A DNA stretch of 29,276 nucleotides from Anaerofilum sp. (GCA_020024115.1 JAHHUF010000011.1:1-29276); one strand, 5' to 3'. Numbered from the stretch's first letter, positions 1-8,445 are shown. Translations and numbers: made by a program. Notes: generated from the letters alone by a model not told the origin.

Positions 1-2265
1 AAGGTGCTTTCCATCGTTCCTCATCCTGATTCTGACCATATGGTTATCACTCAAATCGACATCGGCGCACAGGAGCCTGTACAGATTGTCACAGGTGCAA
101 GCAACCTCAAAGTTGGCGACTTGGTTCCAGCCGCTTTGCACAAAAGTCTGTTGCCTGGCGGAAAAGAAATCCGCAAAGGCAAGCTGCGTGGTGTTGAATC
201 CAATGGTATGCTTTGCAGCCTGTCCGAATTGGGTCTGACCCTCAACGACTTCCCCAACGCTGTTGAAGACGGCATTTTGGTTTTGGAGGAAGAATGTGCT
301 CCGGGAACCCCTGCTGTACAGGCTTTAGGCATGGATGATGTAACAGTAGAATTTGAAATCACTCCAAACCGCCCCGACTGTTTGAGCGTTCGTGGGCTTG
401 CACGAGAAACCTCAGCAACCTTCGGTGTTCCCTTTGTTGACCATATTCCGGAAGTAAAAGCCAGCAATGGCGATGTCAATTCTTTGCTGAAAGTTCGCAT
501 TGAAAACCCTGATTTGTGCTATCGCTATATTGGTGCAGTTGTTGAAAATGTACGAGTAAAGCCCAGCCCTCGCTGGATGCGTGAGCGTCTGCGGATGTGT
601 GGTGTTCGCCCCATCAACAACTTGGTAGACATCACCAACTATGTCATGTTGGAATATGGTCAGCCAATGCACTGTTTTGACTACAAATATGTAAATGGCG
701 GCGAAATTGTTGTCCGCAATGCAAAAGCTGGGGAACAAATCCAAACTTTGGACGGCATCGACCGCACTTTGTCTGAAGAAATGCTGGTAATTGCTGACCC
801 AAAAGGCCCCATTGCAGTTGCAGGCGTTATGGGCGGTGAGTTTTCTGGTGTGTATGAAGACACCACCACCATTGTATTTGAAACAGCAATGTTCAACGGC
901 CCTTCGGTTCGTACCACTGCGAAAAAGCTGGGTATGCGTACTGAGGCATCGGGACGCTTTGAAAAAGGTCTAGACCCCAACGGCTGTCTGCGTTGTTTAC
1001 AGCGTGCATTGGAACTGGTACAGCTTTTGGATGCCGGTGATGTTGTCAACGGTGTTGTGGATGTATGGACACAAAAGCGTGAAGAACGCCGCATTTTGCT
1101 GCGTCCGCAGGTTATCAACAAACTGCTTGGCACTTCTTTGACTCGTGAGCAAATGGTCGATATTCTGTTGCCTTTGGACTTCAAAATGGACGGTGAGGAG
1201 GTTATCATTCCTTCTAACCGTTGGGATATGGAGCGTGACTGTGACATCGCAGAAGAAATCGCTCGTTTTGTTGGCTACAACAAAATGCCTTCCACTGTTA
1301 TGCGTGGTGTTGCTGAGGCTCGCCCCACTCCTCGCCAGCTTTTCACCGAAAAAATGATGAACTCTCTGGTAGGCTACGGCCTCTATGAGTGTGAAAACTT
1401 CAGTTTCTATTCTCGCAAAGCATTTGATATGATTTGCCTGCCTGAAAACAGCCCTCTGCGGAATGCAGTTGTCATTTCCAACCCTCTCGGAGAGGACACA
1501 TCCATCATGCGTACTACTGCAATCCCCAGCGTTTTGGATGTGGTTGCACGCAACTATAATGCCCGTGCGGTTGAATGTCCTGTATTTGAGCACGCTACTG
1601 AGTACACTCCCAATGCAGACCCCGAAAAACTGCCTTTGGAATCCGAAAAGGTAATTGTTGCTGCTTACGGTGCAAACTGGGACTACTTGACAGTAAAAGG
1701 CGTTGTAGAGCAGCTGCTTTCGGTTGCTGGTATCACTGGCTGGCAAATTCGCCGCAACACAAGCGGAAACACATGGCATCCCGGACGCACTGCTGATATT
1801 TACCTACCTTTGTACGACCAAAAGCACAATCCCGTTGGAGAAGTGCTGCTGGCAACTGTGGGCGAAATTCACCCCGAAGTTTTGGCAAACTATGGTATCA
1901 AGCCTCGTGTAGTAGCAGCCGATATTTCTTTGGATGCACTGTTTGCACATTGTGGAGCAACTGCACAATTCCAGCCATTGCCTAAACATCCTGCATCCAC
2001 CCGTGACCTTGCTTTGGTTGCTGATTTGGAGATTGCTGCATCCGAAATTGCAGCACGCATCGAAAAAGGTGCAGGCAAAATTTTGGAAAGTCTGACTTTG
2101 TTTGATGTATACACCGGTGAAAAGATTGATTCCGGCAAAAAGAGCCTTGCTTATAATCTGGTTTTGCGTGCACCCGACCGCACACTAACCGACGAAGAAT
2201 GTGACAATGCTGTCAAAAAAATTCTTCGCAATCTGGAAGAAATCGGCGTAACCCTTCGCAGCTAA
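1..2265 (+). CDS. pheT: Phenylalanine--tRNA ligase beta subunit, 5'-truncated by window edge
   Basis: This is the beta chain of the (alpha-beta)2 phenylalanyl-tRNA synthetase, which charges tRNA-Phe in the cytoplasm. The frame is open from base 1. The visible protein begins inside the N-terminal OB-fold tRNA-binding domain (VLSIVPHPDSDHM, then IVTGASN), so roughly 40-50 residues lie upstream and the first in-frame GTG at base 4 is not the true start. The B3/B4 editing-domain region follows (VEFEITPNRPDC, then NNLVDITNYVM), then a B5 domain and the catalytic-like core. The C-terminus is an FDX-ACB anticodon-binding domain (PLPKHPASTRDLALV to the end). About 755 codons remain, against about 790-800 for the family. 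pheS is expected immediately upstream, outside the window. Translation stops with TAA just ahead of a strong hairpin. Confidence 0.96.
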   Translation, partial: KVLSIVPHPDSDHMVITQIDIGAQEPVQIVTGASNLKVGDLVPAALHKSLLPGGKEIRKGKLRGVESNGMLCSLSELGLTLNDFPNAVEDGILVLEEECAPGTPAVQALGMDDVTVEFEITPNRPDCLSVRGLARETSATFGVPFVDHIPEVKASNGDVNSLLKVRIENPDLCYRYIGAVVENVRVKPSPRWMRERLRMCGVRPINNLVDITNYVMLEYGQPMHCFDYKYVNGGEIVVRNAKAGEQIQTLDGIDRTLSEEMLVIADPKGPIAVAGVMGGEFSGVYEDTTTIVFETAMFNGPSVRTTAKKLGMRTEASGRFEKGLDPNGCLRCLQRALELVQLLDAGDVVNGVVDVWTQKREERRILLRPQVINKLLGTSLTREQMVDILLPLDFKMDGEEVIIPSNRWDMERDCDIAEEIARFVGYNKMPSTVMRGVAEARPTPRQLFTEKMMNSLVGYGLYECENFSFYSRKAFDMICLPENSPLRNAVVISNPLGEDTSIMRTTAIPSVLDVVARNYNARAVECPVFEHATEYTPNADPEKLPLESEKVIVAAYGANWDYLTVKGVVEQLLSVAGITGWQIRRNTSGNTWHPGRTADIYLPLYDQKHNPVGEVLLATVGEIHPEVLANYGIKPRVVAADISLDALFAHCGATAQFQPLPKHPASTRDLALVADLEIAASEIAARIEKGAGKILESLTLFDVYTGEKIDSGKKSLAYNLVLRAPDRTLTDEECDNAVKKILRNLEEIGVTLRS

Positions 2266-2278
2266 TTTCTGATATAAC

Positions 2279-2324
2279 AAAACAGCCCATTCCTTTTTCA
2301 TCCAAAGGAGTGGGCTGTTTTTTG
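2279..2324. terminator. Bidirectional intrinsic terminator between convergent pheT and murE
   Basis: Arms AACAGCCCATTCCTTT (2281-2296) and AAAGGAGTGGGCTGTT (2304-2319) form a 16-bp stem with one G-U type pair and a 7-base loop. A T-run at 2317-2323 follows on the plus strand. On the minus strand the stem is followed by a shorter T-rich stretch, so it can also end the asnB-murE transcript. Confidence 0.9.
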
Positions 2325-2383
2325 TATTTTGTTATCATTCACTGCGTTGAATTGGAATATGAGTGATTTTCAAAAAGCATTTT

Positions 2384-3862
2384 TTATTCAATCATGCCTT
2401 TTTGCCGTGCATATTCTTCAATCAATTCCCGTTCCAAAAAGGGTGTTTTTTCTCCCATTCTATCACGATAGCTTTCATGACCTTTTCCAATTAAAGCAAT
2501 TAAATCGCCTTTTTCTGCATGGTCGATAGCATAGTGGATAGCGTCCAGACGGTCGTGAATTTCCACATACTTTGCATCAGGGTTTCCTTTTGCCATCCCC
2601 ACTTTAATATCGGCAATAATATCTTCCACCTTTTCAAAGCGGTTGTTATCCTCGGTCAGAATACTGAAATCTGCCATTTTCGCTGCACATTCTCCCATTG
2701 CATAACGGCGCAGTTTGCTGCGATTTCCACCGCATCCAAAAATGCAGACCATCCGCTTTGGTTGATAGGCTTTTAATGTATTCAACAAACTTTCCATCGA
2801 AAGTTCATTGTGTGCATAGTCAATCAAAATAGTAAAATCATCACTAATGGGAACCATCTCTGCTCTGCCTTTTACTGTCACACACTCCAATGCACCTTGA
2901 ATGGCTTGATGGGACACTTTCAGCACCCGTGCAGTTGCCACTGCACACAAAGCATTGTATACACTGAATTTACCGGGCATATTGACTCGAACATCCAAAT
3001 TTTCGGCACCGGAAATATGGAACTTTGCTCCCAAAAAGTCTTTAGACCGCATCAATTCGTATTCGTCTGTGTGATAATCCGCTTTGGAGTCAAATCCAAA
3101 TGTAGTGATATGGCAAGTATGCCCCTCCAAAAGCTGAGACATATGTTCATCATCCATATTCACAACGCCCTCTTTACAGCGCTGGAACAGCAAACCTTTG
3201 CATCGAAGATAATCTGCAAAGTCAGGATGCTCTCCGGGGCCAATGTGGTCAGGGCTGATATTGGTAAAAACACCCACATCAAACAAAATTCCACCCACAC
3301 GCTCCATCATCAACCCTTGACTGGAAACCTCCATCAAAACAGTATCACAGCCAGCTTTTACCATATTTGCAAAAGCCTTTTGCAGCTCATAGCTTTCAGG
3401 AGTTGTGTTGGCTGTTTCGATATGCTGTTCGCCAATGGTGATACCATTTGTACCAATTAAACCGACCATTCTGCCATCTGCTTCCAAGATGGTTTTAATC
3501 ATGTGAGTTGTAGTGGTTTTTCCTTTGGTTCCAGTCACACCCACCACAGTGAGCTTTTGTGCAGGATAGCCAAAATATGCAGCCGACATTTTTGCCATTG
3601 CCAAACGAGTAAACTCCACCTGAACAACAACAGCATCTTTTGGCATTGGAATTGCATGGTCAATCACCAGTGCGGCTGCTCCCAGTTCCACTGCCTGTGC
3701 TGCCAAATCGTGGCTATCTCGCTGTGTTCCCACAATGCAAACAAAGACACATCCTGGAACAATTTTTCGGGTATCATAGACAATATCTGTAATTTCTGTT
3801 TGCTCACTGCCTTGCAGAACAGTATATTTCACATCTTTCAAAAGTTCTTTCAGCTGCATCAT
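2384..3862 (-). CDS. murE: UDP-N-acetylmuramoyl-tripeptide synthetase, MurE family
   Basis: This is a cytoplasmic ATP-dependent Mur ligase that adds the third stem-peptide residue (normally meso-diaminopimelate in Clostridia) to UDP-MurNAc-L-Ala-D-Glu. The 492-aa length is typical. The order is an N-terminal UDP-binding domain, an ATP-binding centre with P-loop GTKGKT (111-116), NTTPES (152-157), MEVSSQGL (177-184), the probable carbamylated lysine in YLRCKGLLF (K222), YAHNELSMESLL (349-360), and the C-terminal ligase domain. The motif that marks diaminopimelate-adding enzymes is usually DNPR; here it reads DNNR (405-408), so the substrate is likely but not certain. AAAGGAG lies 7 bases before the ATG. 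The gene starts 15 bases after asnB and is probably co-transcribed with it. It lies outside the usual dcw wall-gene cluster, so a second murE elsewhere is possible. Confidence 0.93.
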   Translation of the reverse strand: MMQLKELLKDVKYTVLQGSEQTEITDIVYDTRKIVPGCVFVCIVGTQRDSHDLAAQAVELGAAALVIDHAIPMPKDAVVVQVEFTRLAMAKMSAAYFGYPAQKLTVVGVTGTKGKTTTTHMIKTILEADGRMVGLIGTNGITIGEQHIETANTTPESYELQKAFANMVKAGCDTVLMEVSSQGLMMERVGGILFDVGVFTNISPDHIGPGEHPDFADYLRCKGLLFQRCKEGVVNMDDEHMSQLLEGHTCHITTFGFDSKADYHTDEYELMRSKDFLGAKFHISGAENLDVRVNMPGKFSVYNALCAVATARVLKVSHQAIQGALECVTVKGRAEMVPISDDFTILIDYAHNELSMESLLNTLKAYQPKRMVCIFGCGGNRSKLRRYAMGECAAKMADFSILTEDNNRFEKVEDIIADIKVGMAKGNPDAKYVEIHDRLDAIHYAIDHAEKGDLIALIGKGHESYRDRMGEKTPFLERELIEEYARQKGMIE

Positions 3863-3877
3863 TCTTTCACTCCTTTA

Positions 3878-5704
3878 TCAACGCTTTACAAAGTATTCAT
3901 TATACCAAACCAAAAACATAAATACACACCAAATTTGTCGCCAGTTATCCCGTTTGCCATTGATATGTTCTTGCAGCATTTGATTCAATACCTCTGTGTC
4001 AAAAAACTCTTTTGCCTCAGGGCTTTCAAAATACTGCCGAACAGTGTTTGCATATTGTTCTTCACGCAGCCATGCCCGAACAGGCACAGGGAATCCCAGC
4101 TTTTTCTTGTCAGCAGTCTTTTGAGGAATACTGCGCAAAGCAGCCCCACGCATGGCAATTTTTGTATTGTTTGCATTGGCACGGTATTCTGTTGGGATTT
4201 TTCTGGCTGTTTCAAACACTTCTTTGTCCAAAAACGGAACCCGCAGTTCCAAGCTGTTTGCCATGCTCATTTTGTCTGCTTTCAGCAAAATATCCCCCAC
4301 CATCCACAAATGCAAGTCAGTATACTGCATTCTAGTCACAGCATCAGCATTTTGGGGATGTGTAAAGTATGGTTTTGCCAAATCCACAGGCTTGACCTTG
4401 CCGGAATATTGTTTCAACAGCTTTTTCTTTTGGCGTTCGGTAAACAGATTAGTGTTTCCGATATAGCGGTCTTGCAGCGGACGGCTGCGGCGTACCAAAA
4501 AGTTGACTCCATGCACAGGGGGAAGCAGTTCTGCCACTGCACCAATGGCACGACGAATAGGCAAAGGAATTTTATCGTACCAAGACACGGTAAATGGCTC
4601 TTTGTAAATATTGTATCCACCAAAGAATTCATCTGCACCCTCACCCGAAAGACAGACTTTCACCTGTTTGGATGCCTCACGATTAACAAAATACAACGCT
4701 ACACTGGCAGCATCTGCCAGTGGCTCATCCATGTGGTATTGAATTTTGGGCAGATTCTTCCAGTATTCTTCAGGTGTAATGCGGTAAGCAGTATTTTTCA
4801 CCCCAATATGCTCACTGAATTCTTTTGCATAGGACGTTTCATCGTATTGTTTGTTAGCAAATCCAACAGTAAAGGTTTTGTCCACATTTGCCAAACAAGC
4901 CATATAGCTGGAATCCACACCGGAGGACAAAAAGCTGCCCACTTCAACATCACTGATTTTGTGTGCAGTGACTGAATTTTTCATTGCATTTTCAATTTCA
5001 ACTTCCCAATCTTGCAGTGTTTTTCCCTGTTGGGGTTCAAACTCAGGCTGCCAATAGCGTTTGATGATTATTTTCCCGTTTTGCCATGTCAGGCAGTGGG
5101 CAGGAAGCAGCTTTTTTACCCTTTCAAAAAAGGTATTTTCTCCTGGAGAATATTGAAATGTGAGGTAGAGTTCCAATTGACTGCGATTCAGTTTTTTCTC
5201 AAATTTAGGGTGCTGCAAAAAGCTTTTGATTTCACTGCCAAACAAAAGCACTCCATTTTTTTCGTAATAATAAAATGGCTTAATTCCAAAAAAATCACGA
5301 GCACAAAACAACTTTTGGGTTTGTTTTTCCCAAATGGCAAAGCTGAACATTCCACGCAGGTGGTTCAGCATATCTTCCCCCCATTGTTCATATCCATGCA
5401 GCAAAACCTCTGTATCTGAATTGGTTGCAAAAGAATGACCTTCTTGTTCCAATTCCTGTTTCAAGGTTTGATAGTTATAAATTTCGCCATTAAAAATACA
5501 TACCAAACTGCCATCTTCATTTTCCATTGGCTGGCGACCGCCCTCCAAATCAATGATAGACAGGCGGCGATGTCCCAGTGCAACCACATCATCTACATAT
5601 TGTCCGCTTCCATCTGGCCCACGGTGAATAATAGCATCCATCATCGCTGTCAAAACTTGCTCACTCGCACCATTTTTATCTGCAAACCCTGCAATTCCAC
5701 ACAT
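3878..5704 (-). CDS. asnB: Glutamine-hydrolysing asparagine synthase-type amidotransferase
   Basis: This 608-aa enzyme of the AsnB family transfers ammonia from glutamine to an adenylated carboxylate, classically aspartate to asparagine. An upstream in-frame ATG at 5776 would add 24 residues. The start at 5704 is chosen because it exposes the catalytic Cys2 (MCGIAGF) of the class II glutaminase and is preceded by GGAGG. The N-terminal glutaminase domain carries FNGEIYN (71-77) and SDTE (96-99). The ammonia channel leads to the synthetase domain with pyrophosphate motif SGVDSS (261-266) and GEGADEFFGGY. Downstream is murE, 15 bases away. In some Gram-positives, AsnB/LtsA homologues amidate diaminopimelate in peptidoglycan precursors, and the location next to murE makes this a real alternative to asparagine synthesis. 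It has its own promoter near 5783-5810. Confidence 0.93.
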   Translation of the reverse strand: MCGIAGFADKNGASEQVLTAMMDAIIHRGPDGSGQYVDDVVALGHRRLSIIDLEGGRQPMENEDGSLVCIFNGEIYNYQTLKQELEQEGHSFATNSDTEVLLHGYEQWGEDMLNHLRGMFSFAIWEKQTQKLFCARDFFGIKPFYYYEKNGVLLFGSEIKSFLQHPKFEKKLNRSQLELYLTFQYSPGENTFFERVKKLLPAHCLTWQNGKIIIKRYWQPEFEPQQGKTLQDWEVEIENAMKNSVTAHKISDVEVGSFLSSGVDSSYMACLANVDKTFTVGFANKQYDETSYAKEFSEHIGVKNTAYRITPEEYWKNLPKIQYHMDEPLADAASVALYFVNREASKQVKVCLSGEGADEFFGGYNIYKEPFTVSWYDKIPLPIRRAIGAVAELLPPVHGVNFLVRRSRPLQDRYIGNTNLFTERQKKKLLKQYSGKVKPVDLAKPYFTHPQNADAVTRMQYTDLHLWMVGDILLKADKMSMANSLELRVPFLDKEVFETARKIPTEYRANANNTKIAMRGAALRSIPQKTADKKKLGFPVPVRAWLREEQYANTVRQYFESPEAKEFFDTEVLNQMLQEHINGKRDNWRQIWCVFMFLVWYNEYFVKR

Positions 5705-5782
5705 ATTTTTTATATCCTCCGTTGAAACTTTTCCCAATGCAAAGTTTCGGTTTCTTGATATTTGTTGCATAAACATATTAAT

Positions 5783-5810
5783 ATTATACTACATTTTTTA
5801 TCGCTTTAAA
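5783..5810 (-). promoter_or_regulatory. Probable sigma-A promoter of asnB-murE
   Basis: On the minus strand a perfect TATAAT (5783-5788) lies 16 bases from TTTAAA (5805-5810), a weak -35. It sits between the upstream terminator and the asnB start, giving a leader of about 70 bases. Confidence 0.6.
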
Positions 5811-5823
5811 AGAATTTTTAAAT

Positions 5824-5867
5824 AAAAGAACTCTTTGGCTGCACTTTGCAAACCAAAGAGTTCTTTT
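5824..5867 (-). terminator. Intrinsic terminator after the flavodiiron gene
   Basis: A perfect 15-bp inverted repeat, AAAAGAACTCTTTGG (5824-5838) and CCAAAGAGTTCTTTT (5853-5867), lies just downstream of the flavodiiron stop codon at 5884. On the minus strand it runs into a T-rich tail. The plus strand also has a T-run. Confidence 0.85.
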
Positions 5868-5883
5868 TTGTAGATTTTAAAAA

Positions 5884-7086
5884 TTACATACTTGCAACAA
5901 TTGCATCTGCCAATGCTGCCAGTTCTTTCACTTGGTCAGGCTTTACAGCAGATTTCAAGGTTGGCATTTGCTCCAAAATGCTCATACCTTTCAAAGGCTC
6001 AATGATATCTTTCATCAGCTTGCCACTGGTTGGTGCCCAAGTTCCGTTTTGGATAAAGGCAACAGTACGATTTTGCAAGTTATGTGCTGCAATATGGTGC
6101 AGCAGATTTTCCATATTGGTAAAAATTCCGTTGTTATAGGTAACAGATGCAAATACCAAATGGCTGTAACGGAACGCATCTGCCAAAATATAAGAATCAT
6201 GGGTTGCAGAAACATCGTACATTTTGATATTACGCAAGCCTTTATCAGCCAGCATACCAGCCAAAATATTTGCAGCATTTTCTGTGTTGCCATAAATAGA
6301 AGCATAAGCAATCACGACACCTTTTTCTTCGGGGGTATAGCTGCTCCACTTCAGATATTTGTCCACAATCCAGCCAATGTTTTCACGCCAAATCAAGCCA
6401 TGCAAGGGGCAAAGCATCTCAATTTCCAAGCTGGATGCTTTTTTCAGCAAAGCCTGCACCTGTACACCATATTTACCAACAATATTGGAATAATAGCGGC
6501 GAGATTCATCCAGATAATCTCTTTCATAGTTCACTTCGTCTGTATACAAGTTGCCATTGATTGCACCAAAAGAGCCAAAGGCATCTGCGGAAAACAAAGT
6601 TTTGGTTGATTTATCATAAGTTACCATAACTTCCGGCCAGTGAACCATTGGAGCAGTTACAAAGGTCAGCTCATGATTTCCGGTATTCAAAGTATCTCCC
6701 TCAGCAACAACCATGATACGCTCTTTGATGTTGTCTACATCAAAGAATTGTCCAATCATTTTCATTGCAGTAGCGGTGCAGACAATTTTCATATCGGGGT
6801 AATTACGCATCATTTCACCAATTGCCCAGCAGTGGTCAGGCTCCATGTGATGCACAACCAAATAGTCCAAATGGCGACCTGCCAAAACAGCCTCTACATT
6901 CGCCTGATATTGTTCACTTACTGCACGGTCTGCGGTATCAAACAAAACAATTTTTTCATCAATCAGCAAGTAGGAGTTGTATGCAATTCCATTGGGTACA
7001 GGATATGCGTTTTCAAACAAAGCAAGACGGCGGTCACTTCCACCAACCCAGTACAAATCTTCTCGAATTTTGCGAACATAATTCAT
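5884..7086 (-). CDS. fprA: A-type flavodiiron protein (FprA family, O2/NO reductase)
   Basis: This is a cytoplasmic flavodiiron protein of 400 aa that reduces oxygen to water, or nitric oxide to nitrous oxide, and so protects anaerobes. The N-terminal metallo-beta-lactamase domain keeps all six expected diiron ligands: H80, E82 and D84 (HHMEPDH), H149 (MVHWP), D168 (SADAF) and H229 (CPLHG). The C-terminal flavodoxin domain starts near 257 with the FMN phosphate loop ASIYGNTE, and has WAPTSGK later. No rubredoxin or reductase domain is fused, so electrons must come from a separate donor. It appears to be a single-gene unit with its own terminator and a leader of about 90 bases rich in inverted repeats. 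The ribosome site before the ATG is weak (GTGAG-like). Confidence 0.95.
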   Translation of the reverse strand: MNYVRKIREDLYWVGGSDRRLALFENAYPVPNGIAYNSYLLIDEKIVLFDTADRAVSEQYQANVEAVLAGRHLDYLVVHHMEPDHCWAIGEMMRNYPDMKIVCTATAMKMIGQFFDVDNIKERIMVVAEGDTLNTGNHELTFVTAPMVHWPEVMVTYDKSTKTLFSADAFGSFGAINGNLYTDEVNYERDYLDESRRYYSNIVGKYGVQVQALLKKASSLEIEMLCPLHGLIWRENIGWIVDKYLKWSSYTPEEKGVVIAYASIYGNTENAANILAGMLADKGLRNIKMYDVSATHDSYILADAFRYSHLVFASVTYNNGIFTNMENLLHHIAAHNLQNRTVAFIQNGTWAPTSGKLMKDIIEPLKGMSILEQMPTLKSAVKPDQVKELAALADAIVASM

Positions 7087-7112
7087 TTATAGCTACACTC
7101 ACTTTCTTGGGA

Positions 7113-7177
7113 GTTTCTGCCCTTTCAGAAACAGAAAACTTTCATTTCTGGCAGCTTATGAATATTTTTCCATAAGC
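7113..7177 (-). promoter_or_regulatory. Inverted-repeat leader of the flavodiiron gene
   Basis: Two perfect inverted repeats lie between the probable promoter and the start codon. GTTTCTG (7113-7119) pairs with CAGAAAC (7126-7132). GCTTATG (7154-7160) pairs with CATAAGC (7171-7177), and the latter lies a few bases downstream of the -10. They could be an operator or RNA hairpins; I cannot assign a regulator. Confidence 0.45.
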
Positions 7178-7184
7178 CAATATT

Positions 7185-7213
7185 ATAATACCAAAAAGCC
7201 GTTTTCCCGTCTA
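7185..7213 (-). promoter_or_regulatory. Candidate promoter of the flavodiiron gene
   Basis: On the minus strand TAGACG (7208-7213) and TATTAT (7185-7190) are 17 bases apart. An overlapping perfect TATAAT at 7182-7187 is the alternative -10, with a 20-base gap. The -10 region is convincing and the -35 is weak. Confidence 0.45.
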
Positions 7214-7297
7214 CCCCTCAGCGACAATATTTTGCTGAAACACTATATCAAAAACACCCGGTGTCATATTGAGAATTATATAATTTAGGGGCAAGCA

Positions 7298-7329
7298 AAA
7301 GGCTGCCACTTCAAAAAGTGACAGCCTTT
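7298..7329 (-). terminator. Intrinsic terminator of the efp operon
   Basis: AAAGGCTGCCACTT (7298-7311) pairs with AAGTGACAGCCTTT (7316-7329) with one mismatch and a 4-base loop. It starts 18 bases downstream of the zinc-ribbon gene's stop codon. The minus-strand tail is TTTTGCTTG, a short U-run. Confidence 0.75.
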
Positions 7330-7347
7330 GGAAAGCTAAAACTTTAA

Positions 7348-7785
7348 TTACTCTTCGGTGCCACAGCTATCGCAGCAATCGCCTTCACAGTCGCAGTCTT
7401 CAAACTCAACTTCAAACTCGGTACCACAATTGGGACATGCCAAATCTTCGCTGGTGATGGTGTCTTCATCAACGCAGACAGTCTCACCGCATTTGGGACA
7501 GGTAATCTCATAATAGAGCTCATCCTCGTCTTCTTCGTCATCCTCGTCGAAGTCTTCATCTTCGTCACCAAAGATGTATTCTTCCAGATCGTCCATATCT
7601 TCGTCGATGGCGTCCAATTCCTCATAGATTTGGTCTACATCATCGTCCAGAGTGGTCACAGTGGCAGTCACCTCATCCAGCAGTTCAACAATTGCTTTCA
7701 GCAATTTGCCCTCTTTGCTGGAAGTGTCGATGTCAAGGCCATCGGCCAGCCCTTTGAGATAAGCAGTCTTTTCTGTCAGGTTCAT
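7348..7785 (-). CDS. Acidic zinc-ribbon protein, CD1247 N-terminal-domain type
   Basis: This is a 145-aa protein of unknown function. The N-terminal 40 residues (MNLTEKTAYLKGLADGLDID onward) look like the helical domain named after C. difficile CD1247, an annotation from memory and not verified here. Residues 45-92 are extremely acidic and probably coiled or disordered. A zinc ribbon follows with CPKC (96-99) and CPNC (117-120), then another cysteine cluster at 131-141 (CDCEGDCCDSC). It lies 48 bases after efp with an excellent AAGGAGG nine bases before the ATG, so it is in the efp operon. That context suggests a translation-linked role, but the sequence does not prove one. Confidence 0.85.
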   Translation of the reverse strand: MNLTEKTAYLKGLADGLDIDTSSKEGKLLKAIVELLDEVTATVTTLDDDVDQIYEELDAIDEDMDDLEEYIFGDEDEDFDEDDEEDEDELYYEITCPKCGETVCVDEDTITSEDLACPNCGTEFEVEFEDCDCEGDCCDSCGTEE

Positions 7786-7833
7786 AATGTTCGCCCTCCT
7801 TTTTTATAAAAAGCACATAAAAACAGCTTTTAA

Positions 7834-8391
7834 TTAAGCACGCTCCATGTACTCACCAGTACGAGTGTCAATGCGGATTTTATCACCCTCGTTGATAAAC
7901 AAAGGCACACGAATCTCTGCGCCGGTTTCCAAAACAGCGGGCTTCAAGGTGTTGGTAGCGGTGTTGCCCTTCACACCTGGCTCGGTCTGGGTAACTTCCA
8001 AAATAACAAAGTTGGGAGCCTCAATGCCAAATACATTACCTTTATAGCTCAAAACTTTAACACGCTCGTTCTCTTTCACAAATTTGAAAGAATCGCCCAG
8101 GTCTTTCTCGTTGATGGGAACCTGCTCGTAAGTTTCGGTGTCCATGAAGTAGTACAAATCGCCATCGTTATAGCTGTACTCCATCTCACGACGCTCGATA
8201 AAAGCAGTGGGGAATTTTGCGCTGGGGTTGTAGCTTGTTTCGGTTACAGCACCAGTGATAACATTTTTGGTCTTGGTGCGAACAAATGCTGCACCTTTAC
8301 CGGGCTTAACATGCTGAAACTCTACCACCTGAAGAACTTTTCCGTCCTCTTCAAAGGTTACGCCATTGCGAAAATCGCCTGCAGTGATCAT
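7834..8391 (-). CDS. efp: Translation elongation factor P
   Basis: EF-P binds stalled ribosomes between the P and E sites and speeds peptide-bond formation at polyproline stretches. The 185-aa length is standard for three beta-barrel domains: KOW-like N-terminal, OB and C-terminal. The loop HVKPGKGAAF presents Lys32, the position modified in Bacillus-type EF-P (lysine in this loop, rather than the arginine of rhamnosylated types). GDSFKFVKENERVKVL is in the central domain and GDKIRIDTRTGEYMER is the C-terminal signature. GGAGG lies nine bases before the ATG. It has its own promoter at 8446-8474 and is followed by the CD1247-type gene. No pepQ-like peptidase gene is adjacent. Confidence 0.97.
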   Translation of the reverse strand: MITAGDFRNGVTFEEDGKVLQVVEFQHVKPGKGAAFVRTKTKNVITGAVTETSYNPSAKFPTAFIERREMEYSYNDGDLYYFMDTETYEQVPINEKDLGDSFKFVKENERVKVLSYKGNVFGIEAPNFVILEVTQTEPGVKGNTATNTLKPAVLETGAEIRVPLFINEGDKIRIDTRTGEYMERA

Positions 8392-8445
8392 ATAAAAAAT
8401 CCTCCAATTGTAAAACTTTAAAATGTGTAATCACAACTACTATCT

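Noticed and set aside
3503..4975. 490-codon plus-strand frame opposite murE and asnB
   Set aside because: It is an antisense shadow: two well-recognised genes lie on the other strand, and the translation is rich in Cys, His, Phe and Gln with no domain.
5705..5776. 24-residue N-terminal extension of asnB
   Set aside because: The class II glutaminase needs Cys as residue 2 after Met removal, which only the start at 5704 provides, and a ribosome site precedes that ATG.
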